This document shows, piece by piece, positions 13,697 to 28,486 of a stretch of DNA of 64,000 nt. This DNA comes from Vespula vulgaris. Its lineage: Eukaryota; Arthropoda; Insecta; Hymenoptera; Vespidae. A program made the position numbers and the translations under genes. Position 1 is the first letter of the stretch; each line of letters opens with the position of its first letter. The notes under the pieces were generated by a model. That model had not been told where the DNA came from and ran no database searches. It saw only the letters and a program-made list of their open reading frames with translations. The stretch is from the NCBI RefSeq assembly GCF_905475345.1, contig NC_066606.1, positions 3,202,501 through 3,266,500 of the forward strand. Reading direction: 5' to 3'.

Positions 13697-16600
13697 CATT
13701 TTATTATTCGTCGTAATAAAAGAGAAGATCTATCATATTCTCCACGTACAGACACACGCACACACAGCAGATGTACGAATGCACACACATTTTTAATCAC
13801 ACACACACACACACGTACAGTACATACGTATAGAATACGAATGCACGTACATATCTAACCAAATACACATACACACACACACGTACGAATATGAACGCAC
13901 GCACATATATAACTCAACACACACACGTACAAATACGAATTCACGCACATATATAATCTAACACATACACACACACACATACAGAGAAACAGAGGATGCA
14001 CGCACATATCTAATCAAACCTACACACACATACATATACACATATACAAGGTGGTCCCTTATTCATCTCTAGTCATTTTCACTGATGAAGAAGAACGTTT
14101 GCAAAACGTGACCGAAGTACGTCCATCTTTTTTTACTCTCGTACCAACGCGACCGGATTACGGATACGATCGACGAGTCGCATTTTCTTCCGAAACGTCG
14201 ACGAACAAGTAACGTTATACCACATAACTCGCGATACGAAATGGGTTACCCCGAAAAGAAGAGAATGAAAAAGAGATGGTACAGGAATATAGGGTGTGGA
14301 GAAGGAAGCAGAAGGGGTGGAATTCTCTAATTCTACATTCTGACATATCAGGCATAAAGGCAAATAAAGCAAAATGTAATAAACGAGGTAAAACCAAACG
14401 AAACAAAACGAAACGAAATGAAACGAAACGAAACGAAACGAAACGAAACGAATGAGAAGAAGCTAGATGAAACGGGATGAAATGGAAACGTTGAGAGAAG
14501 AGGAGGGTAAGGGGAGATGGGGTAAGAGCAAAGAGAGAGAGAGAGAGGGAGAAAAAGTAGTAGAAGGAGACAAAAAAAAAAGATGAAAATTTCTTACGGT
14601 ACTCTCGCGGAATGTACGCATTACCGTCGGCTTCCGTGCGATATAAAGTTAACTGAAGTTCTTCAACAAGAGGAAAGGGAACGCCAACATGAGAACGTGG
14701 GGTCAACAAGCTTTTAACGACTCAACGTATATCAAGACTCGAACTATTTGACGAGAGGAAGAACTCACGTATGTACGTGTAAATACGGATATACGTAGGT
14801 ATATGTTATATATAGTATGCTATTGTTGCAGTTACTGCTGCAACAAAGAGAATGGGCAATCTTCTTCTGTGCATTGTGCAACATTAGATATCGCATTTAT
14901 CTTAACATTTGTTTCTAAGAGACGTTCTAAGAGATATCGTGTTTTCTCTACGATAACGTAAGTGTGTAAGAACGAACGATTAAATTAATATATAAACGTC
15001 TGGATTATCTTTCGATCTTTCGTGAATTTCGAAATCGATTTGAGCGAATCGAATATCGATTGATAGCGCTAGTAAATATTTTTGTTTAAATATTTATATT
15101 CGTTTAGGGAATCTTTTTTTTTTCACTTTCTTTTTTTTCTTATTTTTTTTTTTCTTTCTTTTTTAGATAGCTAAAGATCGATAAAAAGAAAAGTTTTTAA
15201 ATCAATCGAATTCATTAATGTTAATCCGGGTCCGAATTGTATATTTTCCTTTCCTTTTTCTTTTTCGATAGAGATACATAATTATTCGATATATTAATTA
15301 TCTAGTTCTTCTTTCTTTCTAAGAAACGATTTTATTGAATAAATAAAAGATACCTTCGGTGAGAGTTGTAGAATTTCAATCGTCGATATGTTTCTTTCAA
15401 ATTGTTGGAAGAATGTTTTTTAAAATCGAAAAAAAGTAGAGAAAAACACGCGAACCTTTAGACTGTTTTATCTATATTATTCATTCTTTTGTAAATTCGA
15501 AAACTCGTCTAATCGTTGACATTCCCTTCGCTACGATATATAATAAAAACGAAGTGAATTTTTTTAAACGCTCGTAATTCCGTTTCGTTCGAGTAAATCA
15601 TCCATTCGAATATTTTCTAACTATTCGAATTTTTTCTTCAACACGTCGTGAAACACTTGTTTCTTCTTACCCCCGATGTTCTACATATATACATACATAT
15701 ATACTATGCTATTGTTGTAATTATTGCTGCAACAAAGAGAAACGATAAGTTTTTGTGCATTATGCAACATTAAAAATCACATTTATCATAAAATTTGTTT
15801 CTAAGAGACATTCGTTGTTTTCTGTACGACAATAGTGTGTAAAAACGAACGATTAAATTAATAAATAAATATTTGAAGAATATTTCGATCTTTCGAAATC
15901 AATTGGACCAAATCGAATATCGATTAGAAGTGCTAGCGAATATTTGTATTTTCGTTTCATTTAGAAACTTTTTTTTTTTTCTTTTTTTTCGGATAGCCAA
16001 AGATTGATAAAGAGAAAAGTTTTTTAAATCAATCAAGTTAATTAGAATTATTCAAGTCGAATTATATATTACCTATTCTTTTTTTTCGATTGCGATAAAT
16101 AATTATATAAAATATTAGTTATCTAATTCTTTTTTTTTCTGAAATAAGATTTCATTGAATAAATAAATGACGCCTTCGCTTTCTTTTTCTTTTTTTGTTT
16201 TGCAGATAGCCAAAGATTTATAAAAACAAAAGTTTTTAAATTAATCGACTTAATTAGAATTATTCAAGTCGAACATATATATATATATATTTTTTTTTTC
16301 TATTACGATAAATAACTATATAAAAAACATTAATTATCTAATTCTTTTTTTTTTCTGAAATAAGATTTCATTGAATAAATAAAAGACGCCTTCGCTTTCT
16401 TTTTCTTTTTTTGTTTTGCAGATAGCCAAAGATTAATAAAAACAAAAGTTTTTAAATTAATCGACTTAATTAGAATTATTCAAGTCGAATATATATATAT
16501 ATTTTTTTTTCGATTGCGATAAATAACTATATAAAATATTAATTATCTAATTCTTTTTTTTTTCTAAAATAAGATTTCATTGAATAAATAAAAGACGCCT

Positions 16601-18125
16601 TCACTTTCTTTTTCTTTTTTTGTTTTGCAGATAGCCAAAGATTAATAAAAACAAAAGTTTTTAAATCAATCGACTTAATTAGAATTATTCAAGTCGAACA
16701 TATATATATATATATATTTTTTTTCTATTACGATAAATAACTATATAAAATATTAATTATCTAATTCTTTTTTTTTCTGAAATAAGATTTCATTGAATAA
16801 ATAAAAGACGCCTTCGCTTTCTTTTTCTTTTTTTGTTTTGCAGATAGCCAAAGATTAATAAAAACAAAAGTTTTTAAATCAATCGACTTAATTAGAATTA
16901 TTCAAGTCGAATATATATATATATTTTTTTTCAATTGTAATAAATAACTATGTAAAATATTAATTATCTAGTTCTTTTTTCTTCATTGAAATGATTTCTT
17001 GAAAATTAGGAAACTCGACTAATCGTTGACATTCCCTTCGCAAGGATATGTAATAAAAGCGTGAATTTTTAAAAGAATTTTCGTAGTTCCGTTTCGTTCG
17101 AGTAAATCATCCACTCGAATATTTTCTAACCCCTTTTTTCTTCAACACCTTGTGAAACTCTTGTTTCTTACCCTCGATATTTTTTCATCATTGACATTTT
17201 ATACATATGTACATATATATATGCATATATACATACATACATACATATATATGTCTCGCATCAACGTAAGTACATTTTCACATAGGGAAAACATTCAGTG
17301 TGCAAACTCCATTATATCGGAATTTTCCCCTATTTGAAGGGCAAAAACCCTTTAGAAGAACACATTTTACGATCGATCGAGGGAATGAAGTTAGTACCTA
17401 CTCACGAAGGGTTCCTCTACGATGTTAACAACGAACAAGAGAGAAACTGAGTCTTGGCTAAGGGTCGACGCAAAGACTATTGTGTCAGGTCAGCACTCGC
17501 GTTTCACGCTTGTTGGACACCTGCCTCTTCGTCGGGGCCGAATTTTTTTTTTTTTTCTTTTCTTTGTCCCTTTCTCTCCCTTTTTTTCTTTCTCTTCTGG
17601 TAATTGCTCTTTCAGACGAGCTCGTTACAAGGGATCCGATAACTCTCTGATTTTTTTTTCACGCTTTACACCTTCCAAAAAAAAAAAACAAGAAAAAAAG
17701 GGCGAAAAAAAAATTCCCGTAAAGTTATCTAATCTGATCCTTGGATTACCGTTGAAGTCAAGCGAAGGGATTGATCTGTGACAACGATATAAAAAAAAAA
17801 GTAGAAAAAAGAAAAAGGTATCATCTACATAGGTGATCTTGTAAAATAAATTCCAACAGAGTATGTTTTATTAAATATAAATAAGAAGATAGGAAGAGAA
17901 TGGGGTCGTTTTCGAACTATATCTATATATTTCGAGACTCGAGGGAGTAGATATATATTTATATATCTATATATATGTGTATATATATATATATATCACT
18001 TGAGGTACAGCATCAGGTGTCTTGCCGTCTCTTCATCGTTCCTCCCTTCTTCGTCACCCGTAAACTTTCTTTCCTCGTTTTTATTTGCTCCGATCGAAGT
18101 AAAAAGAAATAAGAAAACGATAGAT

Positions 18126-18181
<56 letters not shown>

Positions 18182-18542
18182 ACAAGCTGCTAGAAGAACG
18201 TCTTCACGACGATCGATTTCAAAAGAGTTGACGTTTCTATAAAAGAAAAAAGGAACAGATCGAGATAGGAAGAGAGTAGGAAGAACGGGAGGAAAAAGAA
18301 GGAAGATAATATTATAATTGTAATTATGACGATTAATATATATCTCTGTATATGAATATTTTGAATGAATATTTCATAAATGGAAGTATGCGTAAGAACA
18401 TTTATTTATTTATTTATTTATTTATGTAGAATAGTTAAATTTCATTTCCATGAGGTGTTCAGATTTATATAATTATTTCTATATTACTTGTAATATCTAC
18501 GTTACTATAATTCATATTTATATATATATGTATGTATGTAGG

Positions 18543-18594
<52 letters not shown>

Positions 18595-20111
18595 ATAATT
18601 GTAATGATGATAATTAATATATATTTACGTATATGTATATAAAGTTTTATAAATGGAGTATGTTTAAGATCATTTATTTATTTATTTATTTATTTAAATA
18701 TTTATTTAAATATAATTAAAATTTATTTATTAGAATAATTATTTAAATAAAGTAAAATTTATTTATTGAAAATTACTTATTTAAAATAATTAACTTCTAA
18801 TGTCAATTATTTTAAATAAATAATTAAATATTATATATTTATTATATTTATTTATATTATTAAATAATTCAACGTTAACTATTGAAAATAATTAACTTCC
18901 ATTTCAGTAGGGTATTCAAAATTATATAATTATTTATAATGTCTACATTACTATAATTCATATATACACATATATCACATATGAACGTGTTTAAGATCAT
19001 TTATTTAAAAAAAGAGTTAAAAAGAAAGTAAAAAAAAAAAAACAAAAAACAAAAAGAGAAAGAGAAACACAAGGTTGTATTGGGTACGACACGACGATGT
19101 CGTATTCGTGAAAACGTGAAAACGTGAAAATGTGATAACAAACATCAGACGAGTCACAAAAGACGTAACTTCGTTCGAGATGATCTTGTTTACGTACCAG
19201 GTATCGATTTACCGAGATCGAGATACTCTCGTACAGAAGGACTGAGAAATCCTGGTGGAACGGCAGGTGCCTCGTTCGTAGGATTGTTGCGTTCGTCCAC
19301 TGGTTCTGTTTCCTCATCGTAATAGTAATCCTCTTCCTCCTCTTCCGACTCTACCGGCTTAGCCCTCTTCGATATCTTGCTGCTACTACTACCACCACCA
19401 TTACCACTAGTACCACCACTTGTTCTTCGCTCGCCTTCTGCAACGTGAAAGAAAGAAAAAGAATCGATGTCAAACCTTTAAATCGATGTCAACCCATTAA
19501 AAACGTTTTGTATTTTAATTTACGATCGCACTTTTGAAAAAATTGTTCGTATTAATTGGTCCTTTTTTTTGGTTTTTTCTTTTTCTTTTTTTTTTTTTTT
19601 TTTTTGGATTTCACCAATGTGTTCACTGTGCAACTACGTTTGCATTGATTTCTCTATCTCTCTCTCTCTCTTTTTTATTTATTTTTTTTATTTTTTGAAT
19701 TGAAAGAAATCGGTGTTTTGAAAATGATTGTATTTAACATTTCAATGCAAAAATTTCAAGATCAGTTCAGATAAGAATATTATAATAGATATAAAGATAG
19801 ATTTGTGTGTGTGTGCGTGTGTGTGTGTGTGTATGTACATATATATATATATTATTTAGTAGAAATAAATTTTATATAAATATTCGATAAAAGTAAAGGG
19901 GAAGAAGAAAAGAAATAAAGAAAGTGAAAGTAAATACTAAAAGAGAGAAAAAAGAAGGATGTACTTTTACGTGACCGACGAAAAATGTGTCCGTTTAAAA
20001 ACCAATTTTTATTGAATAAAAGTCCGTCGATGCGTGTACAAGAATCGCGATATATAATTGACATTTGAATAGAAATATCTAATATTTTTTATCCATGCAA
20101 GTACAACCTTT

Positions 20112-20167
<56 letters not shown>

Positions 20168-20301
20168 GCTTTCTCTATTGAAAATAATTGAAGTAATTCG
20201 CCATCAAAAAAGAATCATTGACATTTGCGAACATGCTTGTTATCGCATTATATCACGTTACAACGGGTTCTTGCATTCCATTTAGAATTATTATTATCAT
20301 T

Positions 20302-20333
<32 letters not shown>

Positions 20334-20481
20334 TATTATTATTATTATAACTAGGTATCATTTTTAAATGATCTGAAAAAAAATCTGACGAATTTTTTTC
20401 ATCATTTCATAAATCCATAACAGTATTCGATCGTTTTTGTAAAAATAGAAAAATCAAAAAAGATCAACAGGAAATAAATAA

Positions 20482-20529
<48 letters not shown>

Positions 20530-20833
20530 TAGATAGATAGAGAATTTCGAAACGATCTTAGAACAACAAATAGAGTAGAAGAAAAAAGAAAAGGAGAAGA
20601 AGATGAAGGAAAAGAAGGAAAAGAAAAACGAGGAATCGTTTCTGATGAAATAACAGGAGGGACACCTTTCGAACGAGAAGAAGAATTCGAAGAAGCGAAA
20701 CGAAATCGAAGTTATCGCGCGGAGTAACGTAAGAAAAGAATTGAAAGCAATCGTTTCTTCCTTCTTTTCGAGCCAAAGATGAGAAACGGAGGGAAGACTG
20801 TGAAAATGACAAGTGGTGAGAGAAAGAGAGAAG

Positions 20834-20864
<31 letters not shown>

Positions 20865-20900
20865 AAACAGAGAGAAAAAAAAAGAAAAAAAGAAAGAAAG

Positions 20901-20932
<32 letters not shown>

Positions 20933-21252
20933 AGTAAATAGAGGATGAGAAGGGAGGGTTTTGTAGGGAAGGAAGGAAAGATTCTTCTCAACGGAAAGTC
21001 GTTTAAACGGCGGCCCTTTTAATGGCGTAAAGAACGATCCAACGCTTTTGTACTCTTTCTCTCTCTCTCTTTCTCTCTCACGCACACATACGTACAAACT
21101 CATGTACACGTATAAAATCGCGTATACACATATAAAATCCTTTAACCGTGTACACTCCTGCTTTCCATCTTCGAACTAGCATCTCTGCTTTCCTCTTTCT
21201 CACCTTACTCCCTCTTTCACATCTCGACGAGCATCAGAGCGTCTATACGCGT

Positions 21253-21303
<51 letters not shown>

Positions 21304-21768
21304 CATGTGCGTGTGCGTGTGCACAACATTTCTTGTATACACGCAACGCGAGTTTTCTCATCAAAGGAGAACTAATTACGCGGGTATCCGTTGGTACCCA
21401 CCCACACCCAACCAACACCAACACCACTAACACCACCACCACCACTACAACCATCAACACCAACACCAACGTCAACATCAACACAGATACCAACACTATC
21501 GACGCACCAGCAAGTACTACTAGTACGGTACGATCGAAGTTACGATTCACGGCATTTGCGATGAAATTTCCGAGAGTAAGTGAGTTTCCTGATAGAGAAG
21601 AGAACGAAATGGAAAGAGAAAAGATGGATAGAGTGAGAGATAGGAGGAAGAAAAGTGGGTGGGTGGGAGGTTAGTAGGGAGGTTGGTAGATAGCTAGATA
21701 CGAAGATGAAAACGTAGGAATGAACGGACAATGCTTCGGGGCTAAATTCAGACTATGACGTAGTGCTT

Positions 21769-21801
<33 letters not shown>

Positions 21802-22108
21802 TTCTTTTTATCTCTCTCTCTCTCTCTCTCTTTCTCTTTCTAGTTGGGTACTGGATCACCACGCTACGGTTTAAATAATTAATCGATCTAAAGCGTTCTT
21901 TCTCTTTCTCTTTGCCAAAACCAAAAGGATTCCTTTTCCTTTACCCTTTCTCGTCTATGCCACGATTTCCTACAAACGTATATGCTACCTGACGTTTTCA
22001 CGTTAGAATATTATCGAGGATCCAACTGGGAATGAGTTACTGGAAAAGAGAGGGACCGAGTTAGGTGAAACTAAACTCTCGTACCTTGCTCGAGGCGCCG
22101 AACATTTA

Positions 22109-22185
<77 letters not shown>

Positions 22186-23989
22186 CTCTTGTATACAAAG
22201 ATCTGAGAGAGAGAAAGAGAGAGAGAGTGAGAAAGAAAGTCGGAGGAGTGGGTGGTGGTAAGGGTAGGAATGGTTTTAGATATTTCGAGAATGTCGGAAA
22301 ATCGTGAGAGCGAAAACGAAGCTTCAATTTATTCGAATTTCTTTCTGTTTATCTTTTTTTCTTTCTTTCTTTCTTTCTTCTTTTTTTTCGTCGTTTTTTT
22401 TTCGTTCATTTCTATAGCTACGTTCCTCTTGCACATTCTTTAATTTTTCCGTCCCTATTCCAACGTATAATATAATGTATTAAGAAAAATTAATCATTAA
22501 TCATTCTCTCTATCTAATTCTCTACTGGCAATTTTTCTTCATTATGGTTCGTTTGATCATGATCTTCCATTAGGTTATATATCTCTGACGTGTTTCCCTC
22601 TCTTATGTCATCCGAGACAGAAAGAAGGGTAGTTATAATGAGGGGTGCAAGAACAAGAGTGTCAAGCTTCCTTTTTTCTTTCTTTCTTTCTTTCTTTCTT
22701 TGTTTCTTCTTTTCTTATTCTTTCTAAACAAAAAAAAATACAGCTAATGTTTTCTCTTTCTCTTTTTTTTCTCTTTCTCTTTTTTTCTCTTTCCCTCTCT
22801 TTCGTCATATTTCTCTAGTAATTTATTGAAGTTAGTACGTGAAAGCATTGTCGAGATTACTTTGGTTTTTGATAGATCGATTATATTAGAAAAGAACATA
22901 CCGGATATATCGAAATCATTTCGGATAAACAAGAAACATTTTTTTAATACCGATCGATCATACAAATATCCTATCGATCCTTCGAACGAATCGAATAACG
23001 AATCGTCAAAAATCTATTCGTTTCGTGATCAAATTAAATCGTAATTTTCCACATTGACGAAATGGAAGATTGTGTTGTATTAAAAAATAAAAGGAAAAAA
23101 AATGGAAACAACAAGAAAAAAGCATATTGAAAAACCGTGGAAATAGATGAGGAGAGATGGATCGATGTCAGAGTTAATTTGTATAATTAATAATAAATTA
23201 AATGGTCTTCCATTGAATGGACATTTTCAACGAGATGATACGATATATCGTATCATTTAGTTTTCTCGTCCTTTCTTCGAAACTAGGACGAGAAGATATA
23301 ACAACGACGAGCATGGTTGTTTAATTAATGAAATATTACATCTCTTTTATGAATATTACATCTCTTACGAAAGAAACGAACCGAGACAGACAGAGACAAA
23401 GATAGACAGAAAAAAAAGAGAGAGAGAGAAAGAAAAAAAGAGAGAGTAATAATAATAGTAATAATAATAATAATAGTAATAATAATAATAATAGTAGTAG
23501 TACTAGTAATAATAGTAGTAGTAATAATAGAAAATATCAAAATAAAGGATAAGAATAAAGAAGCGTGGACTTATGACGACACTTAAACTATTATTATCTA
23601 CTTTTAACAGACGTTCCATAAAATACGTAATCACTGAAAGTAACTATGTACATACGACCATGTCCCAAATCCTTCGAGTTAATATTTATTATCTTAATAT
23701 AGTCGGTCAGATAATATCTATTATCTTAACCGTGCAGATTAAACGATTGTAATTATTCGACAGTATAATAATCAAATATTATCAATGTTTTATAAATCAT
23801 TTTTTTTAGATACTGTATCTATAGCTATTTTACTGTATTTATATCTATAGTATTCTAAAAAGTGAAATTTTCTATTGCTAAAATTTCACTATTGTTTCTA
23901 TAAAAGCAACGAAAAATATTTATTAATAATTCTATTATTTTAATAGTTGTATAAACAATATCGAAAAATGTATGATTCGTTCGATAATA

Positions 23990-24058
<69 letters not shown>

Positions 24059-25237
24059 TTCTCTCTATCTAAATAATAATTTTAGAAAATAAAAATGGCG
24101 CATGTAAACGTATCATCAGTAAGGTATCGCAACTCGTATCTCTTCAAATTTTCTGTTATTATACATAACAAGGCCAATCATAGCTTAGCGAATTGCTCGT
24201 TCGTTCGTATATATCGTTTCGTAATTAACTGTCAAAGGTTCGCTGCTTAATTAATACATTTCTCTCATCGATACTAAGGCCATTATTAATTACCAATCTA
24301 TTGATTCATTAGAACAACGAGAAGAGACAATTCGATCTGATCTCTCTGTCTGTCTCTTTCTTTCTTTCTTTTTTCTCCATCTTTTTTTAAATTCTGTTTA
24401 CTCGTCTTCTTTCATTGAATAAATTTCTCAACGTTTAATTACTTTAAAAACAAATTATTTACCCATGTAACAACACATATACAAATTATAACAAAAATGT
24501 AACAAAAATACAATATATATATAGGATAAATGGGATCGATAATATACATTTTTTGAGATTAGTAATATGCATTGAAACATTACAAAAAGAAAGAATATAT
24601 TCAAGCTTCGTCGCTAGCATCAGTCTTTGTTTGTCCAATTCGAGCGACACGCGAGCATTCCTCATTGTTCTATTTCCAATTAATCCGCAACGTTTTGACG
24701 CACAAAGTTTACTCCGTCGATGAGTTAATTAGCTTCTCCCCTCCCCTTCGCTACTCCTTCCCGTCACGAACATACCTATGTCTAACGGGATGAGCGAAAA
24801 TAGATATCATTCACCTTTCTCATACATCTAGTATGTTTCCTTGCGTTAATTCTCTCTTTCTTCATATATGTATATATATGTGTGTGTGTGTGTATGTATC
24901 TATAACTACTTGCTTCTATAAAAAAGATGAAATATATATATTATATATTGTATTATATATATTATAAATTGTATATTTATATTATATACTATATTATATA
25001 TTATATATATATATATATATATATGAATTATAGTAATGTAGTATAAATAATTATATGATATTAATCCTTCACTTTTATCTTTTTATAATAAAATTCATTT
25101 ACACAGGTACGTCAACAAAAGCGAACTCTTGCTTCTTTTTTTTTCTTTTTCTTTTCTTTCTTTTTTGTTTCTTTTATATTTTTTAAACAAAATTGCAAAA
25201 GATAATAAATTGATATGTTGATATTATTTGATTATAC

Positions 25238-25298
<61 letters not shown>

Positions 25299-26603
25299 AA
25301 GATAATAATTCTCAAATATCGAAACATCGATAAAATGATTAAGAGAGAGAGAAAGAAGAAGAAGAAAAAAAAAGAAAAAGTTTTGATTTAAAATGAATTA
25401 CATAGATACAACATTTTATTCGATCTCTCCTTTGCTATTACCTCTCAACGTTATCATCATATCATCTTCCCTTAGCTTACAAAAGAAAAAGGATAGATCG
25501 TGTCGAACCAATTTCCTCTTGGAAAAAGATTCGCGAAGGATGAACTACGAGATATTGCAGTACAGGTACGATCAAAAGTAAACGATCGTTTTGCATTATT
25601 TGATACATTTTTGTGATGATACAGGCATTTCGACGACTAAAAAGCATGACACAAACTGAAAAGAGTGGAAATAGGAAGAAGATGCGTATACGGATATACA
25701 TACATACACACATCATACATACATAAATACATACATACATACATATATATTTTATATATATTGCGAAAGACTCATAATCGGTATCACGCTCGGCTAAATA
25801 CGAATTAGTGAGATTATATATTTATAGGAGATACACATATCAAACAGTCACGTCGAGATTCCCATTGCTCTTACCAGTTTAGCGATATCATCCTGTTCAT
25901 GTCGAGTTTTCCACGAAATATGGAAAGTCGTTAGAGAGAAAAAGAGAAACAGAAAGAGAAAGAAAGAGAGAGAGAGAGAGAGAGAGAGGGAGGGAAAGAG
26001 AGAGAGAAAAAAAGAAACATTCGTTGTTTGATTTTCATCCTCTCCCTATTTTCCAACTCCCATCTTTTTCCACCCCTCGTCTACAAATTCTTCTTCTTTT
26101 CCTTCTTCAACTCATTCAACCAACCATCTCCACTCACCAACCATATCTTTCTATCTAACTATCTATCTATCTATCTTTATCTATCTTCATCTACCTTGTG
26201 GCCCTCTTCCCCTCGTGTTTTCTCTTTTCCTCTCTTTCTCTCTTTTTCTCTGTGTGTGTATCTCTCTGTCTCTCTGTTTCTTTCTCTAGCTAGATAGCTA
26301 GCTAGCTCGCTCTTGTTCAGTCGTTCGTTCGTTCGTTCGTTCGTTCGTTCGTTCGTTCGGTCGTTCGGTCGTTCGTTCGTTCGGTCGTTCGTTCGTTCGT
26401 TCGTTCGTTCGTTCGTTCATTCGTTCATTCGTTCGAAGCTCGTCCTTCCCTCCCGGGCAAATTTTCATGCAGCAAAGCGATATTAAAGTGCCGTTTCCCT
26501 GGGATATTTGCGCCCCGACAAACGCAGGAAATAGCTACGTCCTCCGACTTTTTTCCTTGATGTCCTCTTTATTCCTATCGTGGACGTTAAAGGAATAAAA
26601 GAA

Positions 26604-26659
<56 letters not shown>

Positions 26660-28100
26660 ATAGATTGAAAAAGAAATAGATAGATGTATATATATATAGA
26701 TGTATACAAGGTGTCCAAAAAGATTAAGACCAAACTTATATCACGTATCATCGAGATCAAATAGATGAAAAAAGTTCATATGAACTTATGTCCGAAAATG
26801 TTTTATTAAAAAGATTTATGCTTTTAAAGATATTTATCATTTATTATGGCAATTATAAAAAATTTTCGAAAATTCTTTCCTCTGTAAGAATGCAGGCTTC
26901 CATTCGTCGAATTAATGATCGAAGAACTCTTTCAAATACTTCAACTGCATTGAAAATAATAGTAAATTTTGAATACATTCTCGAAATATATATATAAGGT
27001 GTTCGAAAAATTTGGGACCAAACTTATATTACGTATCATCGAGATCAAATAGATGAAAAAAGTTCATATGAACTTATGTCCGAAAATGTTTTATTAAAAA
27101 GATTTATACTTTTAAAGGTATTTATCATTAATTATGGCAATTGTAAGAGATTTTCAAAAATTTCTTCCTCTGTAAAAATACAGGCTTCGATTCATCGAAT
27201 TAATGATCGAAGAACTCTTTCAAATATTCCAATTGATATATTAAAAATAATAGTAAATGCATTTTGTATACATTCCCAAAATTACATCTTCTGTAAACAA
27301 TAATTGTCATTGAAAATTATAATACGTATATATATATAAAAAAGAGAATTATAATACGAAAAACAAAGAGAGAGTTCAACGATCATTGATTCAAATATTC
27401 ATTTCTTATAATTGCCACTATAAATCATAAATATCTTTAAAAGCATATATCTTTTCAATAAAACATTTTTGGGTATAAATTTGTATGAATTTTTTTCATT
27501 CATTTGACTTCGTCATACTACTAATACGTAGTATAAGTTTGATCTCAACCTCTTTGGACACCCTGTGTATATACACATATATATATAGTATTAGATGAAA
27601 GGAAAAGAAACGTAGAGTTACGATCGATACGCGTTTTATGACATTTTACAAGATATCATTGACCTCGTACTGTCCTTAGTTCGTATTGAACTAAAACATC
27701 CTTTTTTGTTTCTTTTTCTTTTTGTTTTCTACTTTCTACTTTTTTTACTTTTTTTCTACTTTCTTTTTTTACGATATTTCCGTCCCTTTCCTCTTCTTCT
27801 TTTTTTTTATTTGTCTGTTTTTTTTCACAAACCCTACCTTATTGATTTTTACGTTCAATGAAGATTATACTCTCTGCTCTTCTCTCTCTTTTCTCTGACA
27901 TTATCTTTTTATCTCGTTCATGATTGTGTTTCATTTTAATAATCAAGTTGCGACATTTATTTACATAAAAATATTGCAGAAGTTATTTTGTTATGTATTC
28001 TCGAAGGACGTAGAAATTTGAGAATGGCAAATACATTAGTTTATTAGTTAACAGTAGTTTTCAGTATCGTTCGTTAAATTACTTTTTAGTTTTTTAATTG

Positions 28101-28159
<59 letters not shown>

Positions 28160-28439
28160 TAAAAAGTCATAATTAATTTATTCAAACACGATTTGCATTA
28201 TAAATCAAAATCTCTTCGTATTCGTTGACTTACATATTTATCAAAATAATACTTTGCATGAATTTCGAAGGATAAAGTATAAAAGGGTGTTGAAAAGATA
28301 TCTCGGTAGATTTTCTCATTTCTTTAAAGCGTACATTGACTTTTCTCTCGGTTTTATTCGTTAAACGTGAAAGAAATTATAAAAAATCTTATGTTAAGGG
28401 AACAGCGAAGAAGAGAAAAAGAGCAAGAGATGGATAGAT

Positions 28440-28486
<47 letters not shown>

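Larger units (their letters stand above)
2621..19197 (-). other. Intron 2 of the CPAP1-like gene, about 16.6 kb
   Basis: Bounded by donor GTACGT (19197-19192) and acceptor TTTTTCAG ending at 2621. It contains the tandem repeats at 2.8-3.7, 4.2-4.35, 11.3-11.8 and 14.8-17.2 kb plus many microsatellites, all listed separately. No other protein-coding exon is recognisable; the open frames at 5134-5451, 8806-9373, 12259-12576 and 14215-14709 are repeat translations or pyrimidine-rich. The spans 3690-4200, 6330-6740, 7270-7860, 8330-8600, 10180-11290 and 17340-17940 show no feature I can support. Confidence 0.75.

Noticed and set aside
14047..14120. ACAAGGTGGTCCCTTATTC as a possible end of an inverted-repeat element, with ACCACCCTGTGTACATC at 48014 as another
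   Set aside because: Both resemble transposon ends of the kind seen in insect genomes, but no matching partner end was found nearby, and they are not close to the MITE family ends here.
14215..14709. 164-codon minus-strand frame with FRFVSFRFVSF repeats
   Set aside because: Produced by the (AAACG)n pentanucleotide repeat and pyrimidine-rich flanks.
20464..21109. Two overlapping minus-strand frames of 175 and 183 codons
   Set aside because: Ser/Leu/Phe-rich products of GA/CT tracts in different registers over the same DNA, with no motif.
26788..27303. Two similar short proteins starting MSENVLLKRF
   Set aside because: They fall in the terminal repeats and interior of the MITE-like copies B and C; similarity reflects the repeat, not a gene family.
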